Numbered from the stretch's first letter, positions 1 through 7,270 are shown. The stretch is 17,884 bases of DNA from an uncultured Erysipelotrichaceae bacterium (GCA_910588075.1 CAJUOS010000045.1:1-17884), one strand, 5' to 3'. Notes: generated from the sequence alone by a model not told the origin. Numbers and translations: made by a program.

Positions 1-53
1 TTTTGTCCACACCAAGCACCAACGCGTCCTAGCTTATCAGCAAAAGCGTCCAT
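1..53 (-). CDS. 5' end of an unidentified gene (17 codons, runs off the window)
   Basis: Reading leftward from an ATG at 51-53 gives MDAFADKLGRVGAWCGQ, with no stop before the window edge. A strong GGAGG site lies at 63-67, about nine bases from the ATG, and a good promoter lies at 86-113, so this is very probably a real gene start. The amphipathic beginning followed by GAWCGQ is reminiscent of the N-terminus of some PTS sugar-transporter IIC subunits, but 17 residues are too few to assign a family. Treat the product as unknown. Confidence 0.6.
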   Translation of the reverse strand, partial: MDAFADKLGRVGAWCGQ

Positions 54-85
54 ATATTTTTTCCTCCCTTAAATAATATATCTCA

Positions 86-113
86 ATTATAAATCAATGA
101 GTTTTATTCTCAA
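86..113 (-). promoter_or_regulatory. SigA-type promoter for the gene at 1-53
   Basis: On the minus strand a -35 TTGAGA (108-113) and a perfect -10 TATAAT (86-91) are separated by 16 bases. The predicted start site is about 25 bases before the ATG, and it lies beyond the pyrI terminator, so the downstream gene is a separate transcription unit. Confidence 0.65.
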
Positions 114-195
114 CTAATCATAAAGTTATTGTTGTTTTTAGTTAAAAATTGTTTATAAATTATTTCTTTTTTTGATTTAATAAGTCAAATTATTA

Positions 196-229
196 AAATA
201 AAAAAAGTTTCTCAATATTGAAAAACTTT
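196..229 (-). terminator. Rho-independent terminator of pyrBI
   Basis: On the minus strand a 10-bp stem (arms 220-229 and 204-213, one G-U wobble) with a 6-base loop is followed by a T-rich run. It begins just after the pyrI stop codon at 240-242 and ends the pyrBI transcript. Confidence 0.8.
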
Positions 230-239
230 CATTTTATTC

Positions 240-662
240 TTATTCTTTATTTATACGACTTTCACAATATACACAACGATAAATATGTTCTTTTTCATTT
301 GCTAAATAAAAGATTTGATCCAAATCTTCCTCAATAGAAGTAATACAACGTGGATTTTTACACTTTTCTATATTTTTAATTTTCTTAGGTAATTGTAATT
401 TTTTCTTTTCAATAGTTTTACCATCTTTAATAATACTTACTGTAATATGGGGATCTAAATATCCCAAGACATCTAAATCAATTTCAAAATCATTATCAAT
501 TTTTAAAATATCTTTCTTTCCCATCTTGTGAGATTTTACATTTTTAATAATAGCCACACTACAATCTAGATTCTCTAATCCTAAAGCTTCATAAACTCTC
601 ATTGCTTTTCCTGCAGTAATATGATCCAAAACAATTCCATTAATAATACTATCTATTTTCAT
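240..662 (-). CDS. pyrI: Aspartate carbamoyltransferase regulatory chain
   Basis: This 140-residue protein is the regulatory subunit of aspartate carbamoyltransferase, the first committed enzyme of pyrimidine synthesis. In the well-studied enterobacterial enzyme it carries the nucleotide effector site and docks onto catalytic PyrB trimers through a zinc domain. The C-terminal zinc site is visible: Cys101 and Cys106 in CKNPRC, then Cys130 and Cys133 in CVYC, the same CxxxxC...CxxC arrangement as in E. coli PyrI. Length is slightly below the usual ~150. The start ATG overlaps the pyrB stop in an ATGA (659-662), indicating translational coupling and matched stoichiometry. Presence of PyrI suggests a class B type, allosterically controlled holoenzyme rather than the unregulated trimer of Bacillus; which nucleotides act here cannot be read from sequence. 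Confidence 0.95.
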   Translation of the reverse strand: MKIDSIINGIVLDHITAGKAMRVYEALGLENLDCSVAIIKNVKSHKMGKKDILKIDNDFEIDLDVLGYLDPHITVSIIKDGKTIEKKKLQLPKKIKNIEKCKNPRCITSIEEDLDQIFYLANEKEHIYRCVYCESRINKE

Positions 663-1588
663 TTTTCTACCTCATTTTGTAATTCTAACATTGTCATAAT
701 TAAAGCCATACGTATATATCTTCCATTTTGAACTTGATCAAAGTATTTTGCTCGTGGATCGTCATCTACTTCAGTTGCAATTTCATTGACACGTGGTAAT
801 GGATGCATAATGATTAAATCTTTTTTAGAATTTTCAATTTTCTTTAAATCTAATATATATGTATCTTTCAAACGAATATAATCTTGTTCATTAAAAAATC
901 TTTCTTTTTGAACACGTGTCATATAAATAATATCTAATTCTTCTATAACATCTTCAATCTTATGAACTTCCTTATAATCTAAATTTTTTGCTTCTAATAA
1001 ATCTTTCTTTAAGTATTCTGGAATATTCAATTCTTTAGGAGAAATAAATACAAACTTTATATTTGAATATCTTGACATTGCTTTTAATAAAGAATGTACT
1101 GTTCTTCCAAACTTTAAATCTCCACAAAAACCAATAGTTAAATTATCCAATCTTCCCTTTTCTCTTTTGATCGTTAATAAATCAGTTAGAGTTTGAGTAG
1201 GATGATTATGTCCTCCATCTCCAGCATTAATCAAAGGTACTTTACTACGTTTTAAAGCAACTAAAGGTGCTCCTTCTTTGGGATGTCTCATTGCAATAAT
1301 ATCACTATAACAAGAAACAGTCCAAATAGTATCTGTTACACTTTCACCTTTTGTAGAACTACTAGAAGATGCACTAGAAAAACCTAAAACTTTTCCTCCT
1401 AATGAAAGCATTGCTGATTCAAAACTCAATCTTGTTCTTGTACTTGGTTCAAAAAATAATGTCGCAAGTATTTTATTTTGACATACATTTTGATATTTTT
1501 TAGGATCATCAATAATATCTTGTGCTAAAGAAATAAGGTCATCAATTTCTTTTACTGATAAATCCATTGGGTCAATTAAATATTTCAT
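659..1588 (-). CDS. pyrB: Aspartate carbamoyltransferase catalytic chain
   Basis: This 309-residue protein condenses carbamoyl phosphate with L-aspartate to give N-carbamoyl-aspartate in de novo pyrimidine synthesis. The carbamoyl-phosphate signature FFEPSTRTR is at residues 45-53, the mobile-loop lysine in SSSTKGES at Lys80, HPTQTLTD at 129-136, GDLKFGRTVHSL at 156-167 and HPLPR at 262-266; all are hallmark elements of the family, and the length is typical. The ATG at 1586-1588 follows AGGAG with a 7-base spacer. It is the first gene of a two-gene operon with pyrI. The leader is only about 20 bases, too short for a PyrR-type attenuator, so regulation probably lies in PyrI allostery or in the promoter. 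Confidence 0.97.
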   Translation of the reverse strand: MKYLIDPMDLSVKEIDDLISLAQDIIDDPKKYQNVCQNKILATLFFEPSTRTRLSFESAMLSLGGKVLGFSSASSSSSTKGESVTDTIWTVSCYSDIIAMRHPKEGAPLVALKRSKVPLINAGDGGHNHPTQTLTDLLTIKREKGRLDNLTIGFCGDLKFGRTVHSLLKAMSRYSNIKFVFISPKELNIPEYLKKDLLEAKNLDYKEVHKIEDVIEELDIIYMTRVQKERFFNEQDYIRLKDTYILDLKKIENSKKDLIIMHPLPRVNEIATEVDDDPRAKYFDQVQNGRYIRMALIMTMLELQNEVEK

Positions 1589-1616
1589 CTTATTACTCCT
1601 TGTATTATTTTTTTCT

Positions 1617-1625
1617 ATTATATCA
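1617..1625 (-). promoter_or_regulatory. Extended -10 promoter of pyrBI
   Basis: The minus strand reads TGATATAAT, a perfect extended -10 (TGnTATAAT). No recognisable -35 lies 17 bases upstream. Transcription would begin roughly 22 bases before the pyrB ATG, leaving room for the ribosome binding site but not for a leader structure. Confidence 0.65.
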
Positions 1626-1670
1626 CAAACATTAAAGATTACTATAAATGTTCTTAGAAAATTTCTAAAT

Positions 1671-1702
1671 GAAAATGGAATCTCTTAAAAAAGAAATTCC
1701 AT
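1671..1702 (-). terminator. Rho-independent terminator of the large surface-protein gene
   Basis: On the minus strand a 12-bp stem (1691-1702 with 1675-1686, one G-U wobble) with a short loop is followed by TTTTC. It lies just after the stop at 1708 and isolates the surface-protein gene from pyrBI. Confidence 0.8.
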
Positions 1703-1707
1703 CCTCA

Positions 1708-4700
1708 CTATTCATATTTTTTCTTTTTATTAATAAAAACTAATAAACCACTTAATGATATAAATATTAATATTCCCCACAATTCTATAAAATAACAATC
1801 ATCCGTTCTTACAACCTTTTGATTATCCTTTGTATTATTTGACTCTGTTGGTTCTTGGTTAATTTGAGGTTTATCCTCAGGCTTACCTTGAGGCTTATCT
1901 TGCGGTTTATCCTCAGAATGATCTTGAGATATTTTCCATGTAGCTATAAATGTAAGGTGTCCAGTTGTTCCCTTTTCAATAACTACATTTTGACTGACTT
2001 CTTGTCCATTAAAATCAATTCCATTGATTTCTTTTGTCCCATCTGCTAATTTCCATCCTACAAAGATATACTTTAAGCCATTTTTAGTAAAACTACTTGG
2101 ATTTTTTAAGGCAAAACTTTTATCAACAACTTTATATTCAGATTGATTATTTAAAACTCCATTTTGTTTTTGATAATCTTCTAAGCCTAAATAATGAATT
2201 GTGTATGATATTGGCTTTACATAAAATTCAACAATCTGATTTGGATTTTGATCATTCAATATAATATTTTTACCTAAAGATAGAATTGTTTCTATATCTT
2301 GTCCTTGATTATCTACTAAATAATACCCTAATTTATTTAAAACTTGGCATTCACTTTGAATTGGATAAACCATCAAAGCAGAAAAGTGTCCTAAAACAGG
2401 TGTTGTTGTGTAAACTACTTTTTGAGTATCATAATCTTTATATCTTACAGTATAACTTTTTTGATGAGAAGTTGTATAATAAAATGTGAGAATATTTTCT
2501 TCTGCGTCTTCTTTTAAAATAAAACTTTCATTTTGTGTTAAAGGAACATAATTTTCATATCCCTTTAATGTTGGTTTTATAGGTTTTTCCCATATTTCTA
2601 CTCCGTTTTGATAATAAAAGTCATGCACTGTTTTCATTGGAGCTATCTCTATTTCTTTACCATTTTCAATAGTTACATATCTTACTGAATAATCTGTAAT
2701 TTTTGTATTGTCAGATTTCCAATTTGCTTGAATAGTAATATCTGAATAAATATTCATATTCAAATCATAATCATTACCTACAAACTGAGGATAGCTATCA
2801 CATTTTGAAATTTTCCAACCTTCTAGAATATATCCATTTCTTATAAGTCTTGGAATTATTCCATTAATAGCCACACTTTGACCACCTCTTAAAACTTGTT
2901 GCTTAGGTATTACTTGACTTATATCAATAGGAACACCTTTATTCCAGTCAAATGTAATTTTATATTCAGGAGCATCCCATTGTGCATAAAGACGTAAATT
3001 AGATTCTACAATAGTAGAAGTTTTTGTATCATTTGACCAAGTCATATGTCTTGTTCCAGCTGGTCCCAAACTCCAATATAAGAATGTCCATGATTTTGTT
3101 CCCTGTGGAGATTTATCAGGACATACATCACGTTGAATCATTTCTCCCAATTGATTTTTTATAGGTGTCCATACTTTGGTTAAAATAGGGTCATCATTTT
3201 TCATTTTATATTGAATAGTAGATTTTCCATCGTCATTTTTAAATCCATATTTTGTTTCTTTTAATAAAGCTCCATATGGTAATTCTAATACTCCAAGTTC
3301 CTCATCATTTACCATATATGTAATGGTATAACGATTTCTATTATAATAAAAATATAAATCATAAGGATTCTCTTCAGTTCCTATGGCTTTACCAGAATAT
3401 CCACCTTGATTATCTTGATATTGTGTATTATGATCAGGTACATTATTAACTCTTGATAAGTGGAGTCGAGAACTTGGTGATTGAGCTTGAATAATATTTG
3501 TTGATTTAACTGATACACGACGAGCAATAGCATAATATTTCACAACATTATCATTTGGGTCAGTGTATTTACGAATAGCATAATATCCTTGTTCTCGATT
3601 AGAATCGATTGTTTTTCCATTTTCATCTACAATTAATAAGTCACTAAATTCATACATTTTAAAAATATCATCATTTACAGATAAAAGATATAATTTATTA
3701 TTTTCAACACTATCATCAGTATTATCATTACCATCTCTAATGATAACTCGACTTCCAATTAAATCTTGACTTGTCATATTTGGAATTTCATAACAATGAT
3801 TATATTGATAATAACTAGATCGATAAAATGTCCAATAAGCATATAATTCATGTACTTCTTCTGGATTCTTAGGATTAGCTATAATCTCAGAACCCATCGA
3901 ACCATATAATCCTAAAATAGTAGATTCTGCTTGAGGAGAACAGGCATCATTGGCTTTATTAGCATCAATAATATATTTTTGATTATATCTTCCTGATGTT
4001 GTTGCCCATGATATAAAATTCCAATTTGTTGAACTTCCTGCTTCTTTTAAAGCTATTTGTGTATTAGGCCATAGATTTCTTAAATCTGTACCATATTTAG
4101 CTGAAATTTCAACTGTTTTTTCTAATTTTGGATTTCCATTTATGATTAATTCAGATTGATCTATGTTTTTTGTTCCTATAGCATTTGCATTTGCTATTGA
4201 ACCACTGTTATGATAAGATAATGCAACTGTCTGATTATAAAGTTTATAATCATCTGTATAATAATGAAATCTTAATGTATAAACATTACGTACATAGAAA
4301 GCATATATTAATGTACTACCATCAGCTGCAACCTTTGTACCATCTACTTCATTTCCTTGTTCATCATTAACCAAAATACGATAAGGCATATCTTGACTTG
4401 CTTTATAAAAATCAGCAACTGCTACCTCACCCATATATGTGCCATTATAATTTCCATCGGCATCTAAATCTGAATCAAAAACATACCCCATTTTTTCTCT
4501 AAATTGCTCATCTATTATTTTTTGAATATCTTCTTTTAATACTTGTTGCCCTTCTTTTTCTTCAACTAATACATCTTCTGTTTTTAAATTTTCTAATTTA
4601 AAACTTCCAACATTACTAAAAGCTCCAGAATCTGTTTTAGGATTTCTACTTGTAGTTGAATAATCTGGATCCTCTGTCCAAAAGACAACCGTTACTGATG

Positions 4701-6000
4701 AAACATCAGGTATCCATTTTGCAACAAGAGTTATTGACTTTGTAGAATCTGTACCTACAATTTTTACATCTTTTAAAAATTGCTCAGTAATTTCAAAGCG
4801 ATTATTTTGAATAGATAAATCAACCAAATCTCCATGTTGATCAGTATATTGCCAACCACCAAATGTATACCCTTTTTTTACAGGGGTCATATTTTGAAAA
4901 TCAATAAATTCATCCAATTTAACATTTTGTCGAGCTATATAATTACCTTCCAATGTATCAAAAATAATACGATAATCTGCTGTTTCATATAGAATTGTTA
5001 CAACTGTTTCACCATTTGTTTTAATAACTTGTTGTGAAAATAATCTTGCAGTATAACCAGGTATATCTGCTGCCTTTGCAGTTGTTAAAGCTCCAACTCT
5101 TCCAGGCTGATTATCTTGAATTAACAAAGTCTTTCCATCAACTGTTTGGTGTTTAATCGTATAAGTTCCTTGCATACGACGATAATAGATGTTTATCTTT
5201 GTATCCTTTGTTAATCCCTGAGCTGTTATATGATTAGTTTTAACATCATAAGTGTAAGTAATTCCCTCTATTGTTTTTATTCTTGCCTTTTCCCAAGCTT
5301 TCTCATGTTCCTCATCACTCACAATAACATTATTATTACTATCAAGACATAATTGTAATGGAGCTTCATCCAATGCAACATTATATCCTTTAATATATGG
5401 AACTTCCCAATCTAAAGAATATGTACCATCAGATTGTGAAGTCAATATTATTTCATCTGGACTATGAGCACTCATTCCAGGTAATGCTCCATATGCTGAA
5501 AATTTATAATCTAAAGTCATTTTTATTTTTTGAATTGCAATAGTAGAAACATCATCAAATGTTCCTGCATAAATACTTCGTGTTTTCGGTTTATTATATT
5601 TTGCTTGATATCCATCTTTTATTTTATAATGGATATCAGCAGTATATTCACCATTTATAAAATCACTTTCTGTAATAATAAATGATTCATTCACTGTTAT
5701 TAAACCTTCTTTTTCATAAGCCTTAGATAAAACATTATATCCATTGCTTAATTCATTGTCAGATATACTATATGGTGTTTTTTCAAAATCAACAAACTTC
5801 AAACCATCTATTTCTAAGAAATGTCGAATATATAATTTATATTCTTTTGTTTCATCATGAACATTTTCTGTTTGACTATCCTGATTTGTTGCAAAAACTG
5901 TAAAAGATGTAGCAAAAGCGATTGTTGTCAAAAGCATACAAATACACAAAGTTATCTTTAATAATCTTTTTATAGCTAATAATGTAGTATTTTTTAACAT
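1708..6000 (-). CDS. Large secreted surface protein with InlB B-like and MucBP-like repeats, wall-anchor type C-terminus
   Basis: A 1430-residue exported protein. Residues 1-37 form a signal peptide (basic start, hydrophobic core, AFATSFTVFA cleavage region). Five units resemble InlB B-repeats: each starts with a Y-x-I/L-x-F/Y strand, most carry a G-Y-x-F-x-G-W-like centre, and each ends in an aromatic/Ala-x-Trp (W429, W723, W1008, W1094, W1355). MucBP-like stretches sit near 278-340, 1104-1176 and 1183-1260. A DKPQ-repeat linker (1364-1379) precedes VVRTDD (1396-1401), a hydrophobic segment and a KKKKYE tail. That is a sortase-signal layout, but the motif is not canonical LPXTG. By family it probably binds host glycoprotein or another surface and acts as an adhesin; this is inferred. 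ATG 5998-6000 follows GGAGGG with 8 bases. Monocistronic, with a terminator, and its promoter contains a 12-G tract suggesting on/off or graded expression. Confidence 0.9.
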   Translation of the reverse strand: MLKNTTLLAIKRLLKITLCICMLLTTIAFATSFTVFATNQDSQTENVHDETKEYKLYIRHFLEIDGLKFVDFEKTPYSISDNELSNGYNVLSKAYEKEGLITVNESFIITESDFINGEYTADIHYKIKDGYQAKYNKPKTRSIYAGTFDDVSTIAIQKIKMTLDYKFSAYGALPGMSAHSPDEIILTSQSDGTYSLDWEVPYIKGYNVALDEAPLQLCLDSNNNVIVSDEEHEKAWEKARIKTIEGITYTYDVKTNHITAQGLTKDTKINIYYRRMQGTYTIKHQTVDGKTLLIQDNQPGRVGALTTAKAADIPGYTARLFSQQVIKTNGETVVTILYETADYRIIFDTLEGNYIARQNVKLDEFIDFQNMTPVKKGYTFGGWQYTDQHGDLVDLSIQNNRFEITEQFLKDVKIVGTDSTKSITLVAKWIPDVSSVTVVFWTEDPDYSTTSRNPKTDSGAFSNVGSFKLENLKTEDVLVEEKEGQQVLKEDIQKIIDEQFREKMGYVFDSDLDADGNYNGTYMGEVAVADFYKASQDMPYRILVNDEQGNEVDGTKVAADGSTLIYAFYVRNVYTLRFHYYTDDYKLYNQTVALSYHNSGSIANANAIGTKNIDQSELIINGNPKLEKTVEISAKYGTDLRNLWPNTQIALKEAGSSTNWNFISWATTSGRYNQKYIIDANKANDACSPQAESTILGLYGSMGSEIIANPKNPEEVHELYAYWTFYRSSYYQYNHCYEIPNMTSQDLIGSRVIIRDGNDNTDDSVENNKLYLLSVNDDIFKMYEFSDLLIVDENGKTIDSNREQGYYAIRKYTDPNDNVVKYYAIARRVSVKSTNIIQAQSPSSRLHLSRVNNVPDHNTQYQDNQGGYSGKAIGTEENPYDLYFYYNRNRYTITYMVNDEELGVLELPYGALLKETKYGFKNDDGKSTIQYKMKNDDPILTKVWTPIKNQLGEMIQRDVCPDKSPQGTKSWTFLYWSLGPAGTRHMTWSNDTKTSTIVESNLRLYAQWDAPEYKITFDWNKGVPIDISQVIPKQQVLRGGQSVAINGIIPRLIRNGYILEGWKISKCDSYPQFVGNDYDLNMNIYSDITIQANWKSDNTKITDYSVRYVTIENGKEIEIAPMKTVHDFYYQNGVEIWEKPIKPTLKGYENYVPLTQNESFILKEDAEENILTFYYTTSHQKSYTVRYKDYDTQKVVYTTTPVLGHFSALMVYPIQSECQVLNKLGYYLVDNQGQDIETILSLGKNIILNDQNPNQIVEFYVKPISYTIHYLGLEDYQKQNGVLNNQSEYKVVDKSFALKNPSSFTKNGLKYIFVGWKLADGTKEINGIDFNGQEVSQNVVIEKGTTGHLTFIATWKISQDHSEDKPQDKPQGKPEDKPQINQEPTESNNTKDNQKVVRTDDCYFIELWGILIFISLSGLLVFINKKKKYE
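1864..1911 (-). repeat. Four 12-bp tandem units encoding the DKPQ linker
   Basis: Units at 1900-1911, 1888-1899, 1876-1887 and 1864-1875 encode DKPQ, DKPQ, GKPE and DKPQ. The units are imperfect but clearly related. In wall-anchored proteins such proline/charged linkers span the peptidoglycan, and copy number may vary between strains. Confidence 0.75.
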
Positions 6001-6040
6001 ATGTTTTTCCCTCCTATATAAATTATTTTATAACCTTTAT

Positions 6041-6069
6041 AATACCCCCCCCCCCCGCAAATTTGTCAA
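6041..6069 (-). promoter_or_regulatory. Promoter of the surface-protein gene with a G12 tract in its spacer (putative phase-variable promoter)
   Basis: On the minus strand a perfect -35 TTGACA (6064-6069) is followed by AATTTGC, then 12 consecutive G (6045-6056), then TATTATAAA, giving a -10 TATTAT directly against the G tract at 6039-6044. The -35/-10 spacing is 19 bases in this copy; 17 is optimal and would need 10 G. Homopolymer G/C runs between -35 and -10 are the established basis of phase-variable transcription for neisserial porA, opc and similar genes. The role here is inferred from layout. The ribosome binding site GGAGGG (6009-6014) lies downstream. Confidence 0.8.
6045..6056. repeat. 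Homopolymer of 12 C (12 G on the minus strand)
   Basis: An uninterrupted 12-base C run flanked by A on one side and G on the other. It stands out sharply in sequence this A+T-rich and is the only long G/C homopolymer in the window. Its length is the expected target of slipped-strand mispairing. Confidence 0.97.
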
Positions 6070-6144
6070 CTATTTTGCCCTATTAAAATATATTATTCTT
6101 TATAATCATTATTATCCTTCCTACCTCAACAAAATTAATTATTT

Positions 6145-6165
6145 TATTTTCATTAAATGAAAATA
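6145..6165. promoter_or_regulatory. 21-bp perfect palindrome, candidate operator
   Basis: Two 10-base arms (6145-6154 and 6156-6165) are perfect inverted copies around a single A, containing TTTCATT and AATGAAA. It ends 9 bases before the -35 of the microprotein promoter and lies between the two divergent transcription units. A dimeric regulator, plausibly the nearby RpiR-like protein, could bind it; this is inference. Confidence 0.5.
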
Positions 6166-6174
6166 TCATATCAT

Positions 6175-6203
6175 TTGACATAATATGAATTGGACATTAA
6201 AAT
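6175..6203 (+). promoter_or_regulatory. Consensus SigA promoter for the microprotein gene
   Basis: A perfect -35 TTGACA (6175-6180), a 17-base spacer and a -10 TAAAAT (6198-6203). This is one of the best promoters in the window and points at the 50-codon reading frame starting at 6244. Confidence 0.75.
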
Positions 6204-6209
6204 AGTCAT

Positions 6210-6229
6210 TAGTTAGTTTATGCTAACTA
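6210..6229 (+). promoter_or_regulatory. Inverted repeat in the microprotein leader
   Basis: TAGTTAG (6210-6216) and CTAACTA (6223-6229) are perfect inverted copies with a 6-base gap. They lie right after the predicted transcription start and just before the ribosome binding site at 6233-6237, so this could be an operator over the start site or a small RNA hairpin that limits ribosome access. Confidence 0.4.
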
Positions 6230-6243
6230 GAAAGGAGAGTTTT

Positions 6244-6396
6244 ATGTTTATTGTTATTATAGAACTTATTCTTTTAATAATTGGTATTTATAAAGTTAAG
6301 TTATATGCAAAGAAGTTATCTTATCCTTCAAATAAGATTCAATATAAATCATCTCATCAATATTCTCATTTGAAATATAGAGAAAGTCATAAATAA
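6244..6396 (+). CDS. 50-residue membrane microprotein, unknown function
   Basis: ATG at 6244 follows AAAGGAGAG with a 6-base spacer from GGAG and ends at TAA 6394-6396. Residues 2-16 form one hydrophobic segment (MFIVIIELILLIIGIY), and the remaining ~34 residues are basic and rich in Lys, Tyr, Ser and His. This implies a single-pass, probably N-out/C-in membrane peptide. A consensus promoter, an inverted repeat and a strong ribosome binding site support it as a real gene. I recognise no family. It lies 50 bp before the RpiR-like regulator on the same strand, with no terminator between them, so partial co-transcription is likely. The regulator also has its own promoter. Confidence 0.65.
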   Translation: MFIVIIELILLIIGIYKVKLYAKKLSYPSNKIQYKSSHQYSHLKYRESHK

Positions 6397-6418
6397 ATAA
6401 TTACATTCTATAAAAATA

Positions 6419-6427
6419 TGATATAAT
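6419..6427 (+). promoter_or_regulatory. Extended -10 promoter of the RpiR-like regulator
   Basis: TGATATAAT, the same extended -10 seen before pyrB and the nucleoside phosphorylase gene. No clear -35 at the usual distance. The predicted start lies about 13 bases before the ATG at 6447. Confidence 0.6.
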
Positions 6428-6446
6428 ACTCAAAGAGGTGATGAAT

Positions 6447-7199
6447 ATGGACATACTAATTTCTAGAATATTAAAATATTTAAATGGTTGTTTAGATGAT
6501 GATTATATGTATAAAATAGGAACTTTTTTAGTCAAAAACTATACTAAGATATGTCATTATTCTCTTGAAAAGTTTTTAAAAGAAGGACATTTCCAAGAGT
6601 ATGAAGTTTTAGATTTTTGTCAACATTTAGGTTTTTATAATTTTGATGACTTTAAACAAACATTAATGATTGATCATCAACTACGTAATGATCAAATTCA
6701 ATCTAGAATGTTAAATGTCAATATTGATCAAATGATTAATCATGTAGAAAAATCAAGAAATAATGAAGAGTTTATAAAATTAATTGATGAACTTTGTGAA
6801 TTGATTTTTAAAAAAGAAAGAATCATTATTATTGGGGCATTATATCCTACAAGTGTTGCTGTTGATTTTCAGACAGACTTAATTACATTAGGAAAAGAAG
6901 TTGTTGAATATCATCAATTTGATAAAGATTTTGAATTTACTGAAAATGATATTGTGATATTTGTAACTGCAACAGGACGTTCTATGAAATCATATATGCC
7001 TAAATTAAAGCCTAAAAATATTTGTGTGGCTGATTTAGTTTTAATTACTCAAAACATTAAATATACAAACTATGATAATGTATGTGCTGACTATGTTATT
7101 CATGTACTTGGTAAATTTGATGGTATTCAATTTAATTATCAAACAATGATGATTTTAGATATTTTAAGAATACGTTACTATCAAAAATATTATTTATAA
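6447..7199 (+). CDS. RpiR/MurR-like transcriptional regulator (HTH + SIS domain), divergent
   Basis: A 250-residue protein with the RpiR layout: an N-terminal helix-turn-helix domain (about residues 25-75, with FCQHLGF...FKQTL matching the family's RFCKKLGF...FK-L core) and a C-terminal SIS sugar-phosphate-sensing domain (about 107-240; RIIIIGA strand and VTATGRS loop). RpiR proteins repress or activate carbohydrate genes in response to phosphosugars. The residues ahead of the recognition helix (EYEVLDF) do not match the usual S-x-A-T-I-x-R-F, and the SIS loop has TATG instead of S-x-S-G, so ligand and DNA targets may be unusual. GTG 6438 and ATG 6441 are also in frame, but AGAGG at 6434-6438 sits 8 bases before ATG 6447, which I prefer. 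It reads away from the phase-variable surface gene and may regulate it or itself. Confidence 0.8.
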   Translation: MDILISRILKYLNGCLDDDYMYKIGTFLVKNYTKICHYSLEKFLKEGHFQEYEVLDFCQHLGFYNFDDFKQTLMIDHQLRNDQIQSRMLNVNIDQMINHVEKSRNNEEFIKLIDELCELIFKKERIIIIGALYPTSVAVDFQTDLITLGKEVVEYHQFDKDFEFTENDIVIFVTATGRSMKSYMPKLKPKNICVADLVLITQNIKYTNYDNVCADYVIHVLGKFDGIQFNYQTMMILDILRIRYYQKYYL

Positions 7200-7226
7200 C
7201 TCTGTCTTTATGAGATAGAGTTTTTA
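7199..7226 (+). terminator. Rho-independent terminator of the RpiR-like gene
   Basis: Arms 7199-7207 and 7213-7221 form a 9-bp stem with one G-U wobble and a 5-base loop, followed by TTTTTAT. It starts on the last base of the stop codon. Confidence 0.85.
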
Positions 7227-7270
7227 TATATGTTGAAGAAAAACTATGAATGATTTTACCACAACAAAAA

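Noticed and set aside
1..53. Firm assignment of the edge gene as a PTS IIC subunit
   Set aside because: Only 17 residues are visible; the resemblance is suggestive but not sufficient.
1864..1911. Short repeats as a CRISPR array
   Set aside because: The 12-bp units are contiguous, have no spacers and encode protein in frame.
1855..4370. Plus-strand reading frames of about 60-67 codons inside the surface-protein gene
   Set aside because: They are low-complexity (Leu/Ile/Phe/Tyr-rich) mirror frames of the long minus-strand gene, without ribosome binding sites or recognisable domains.
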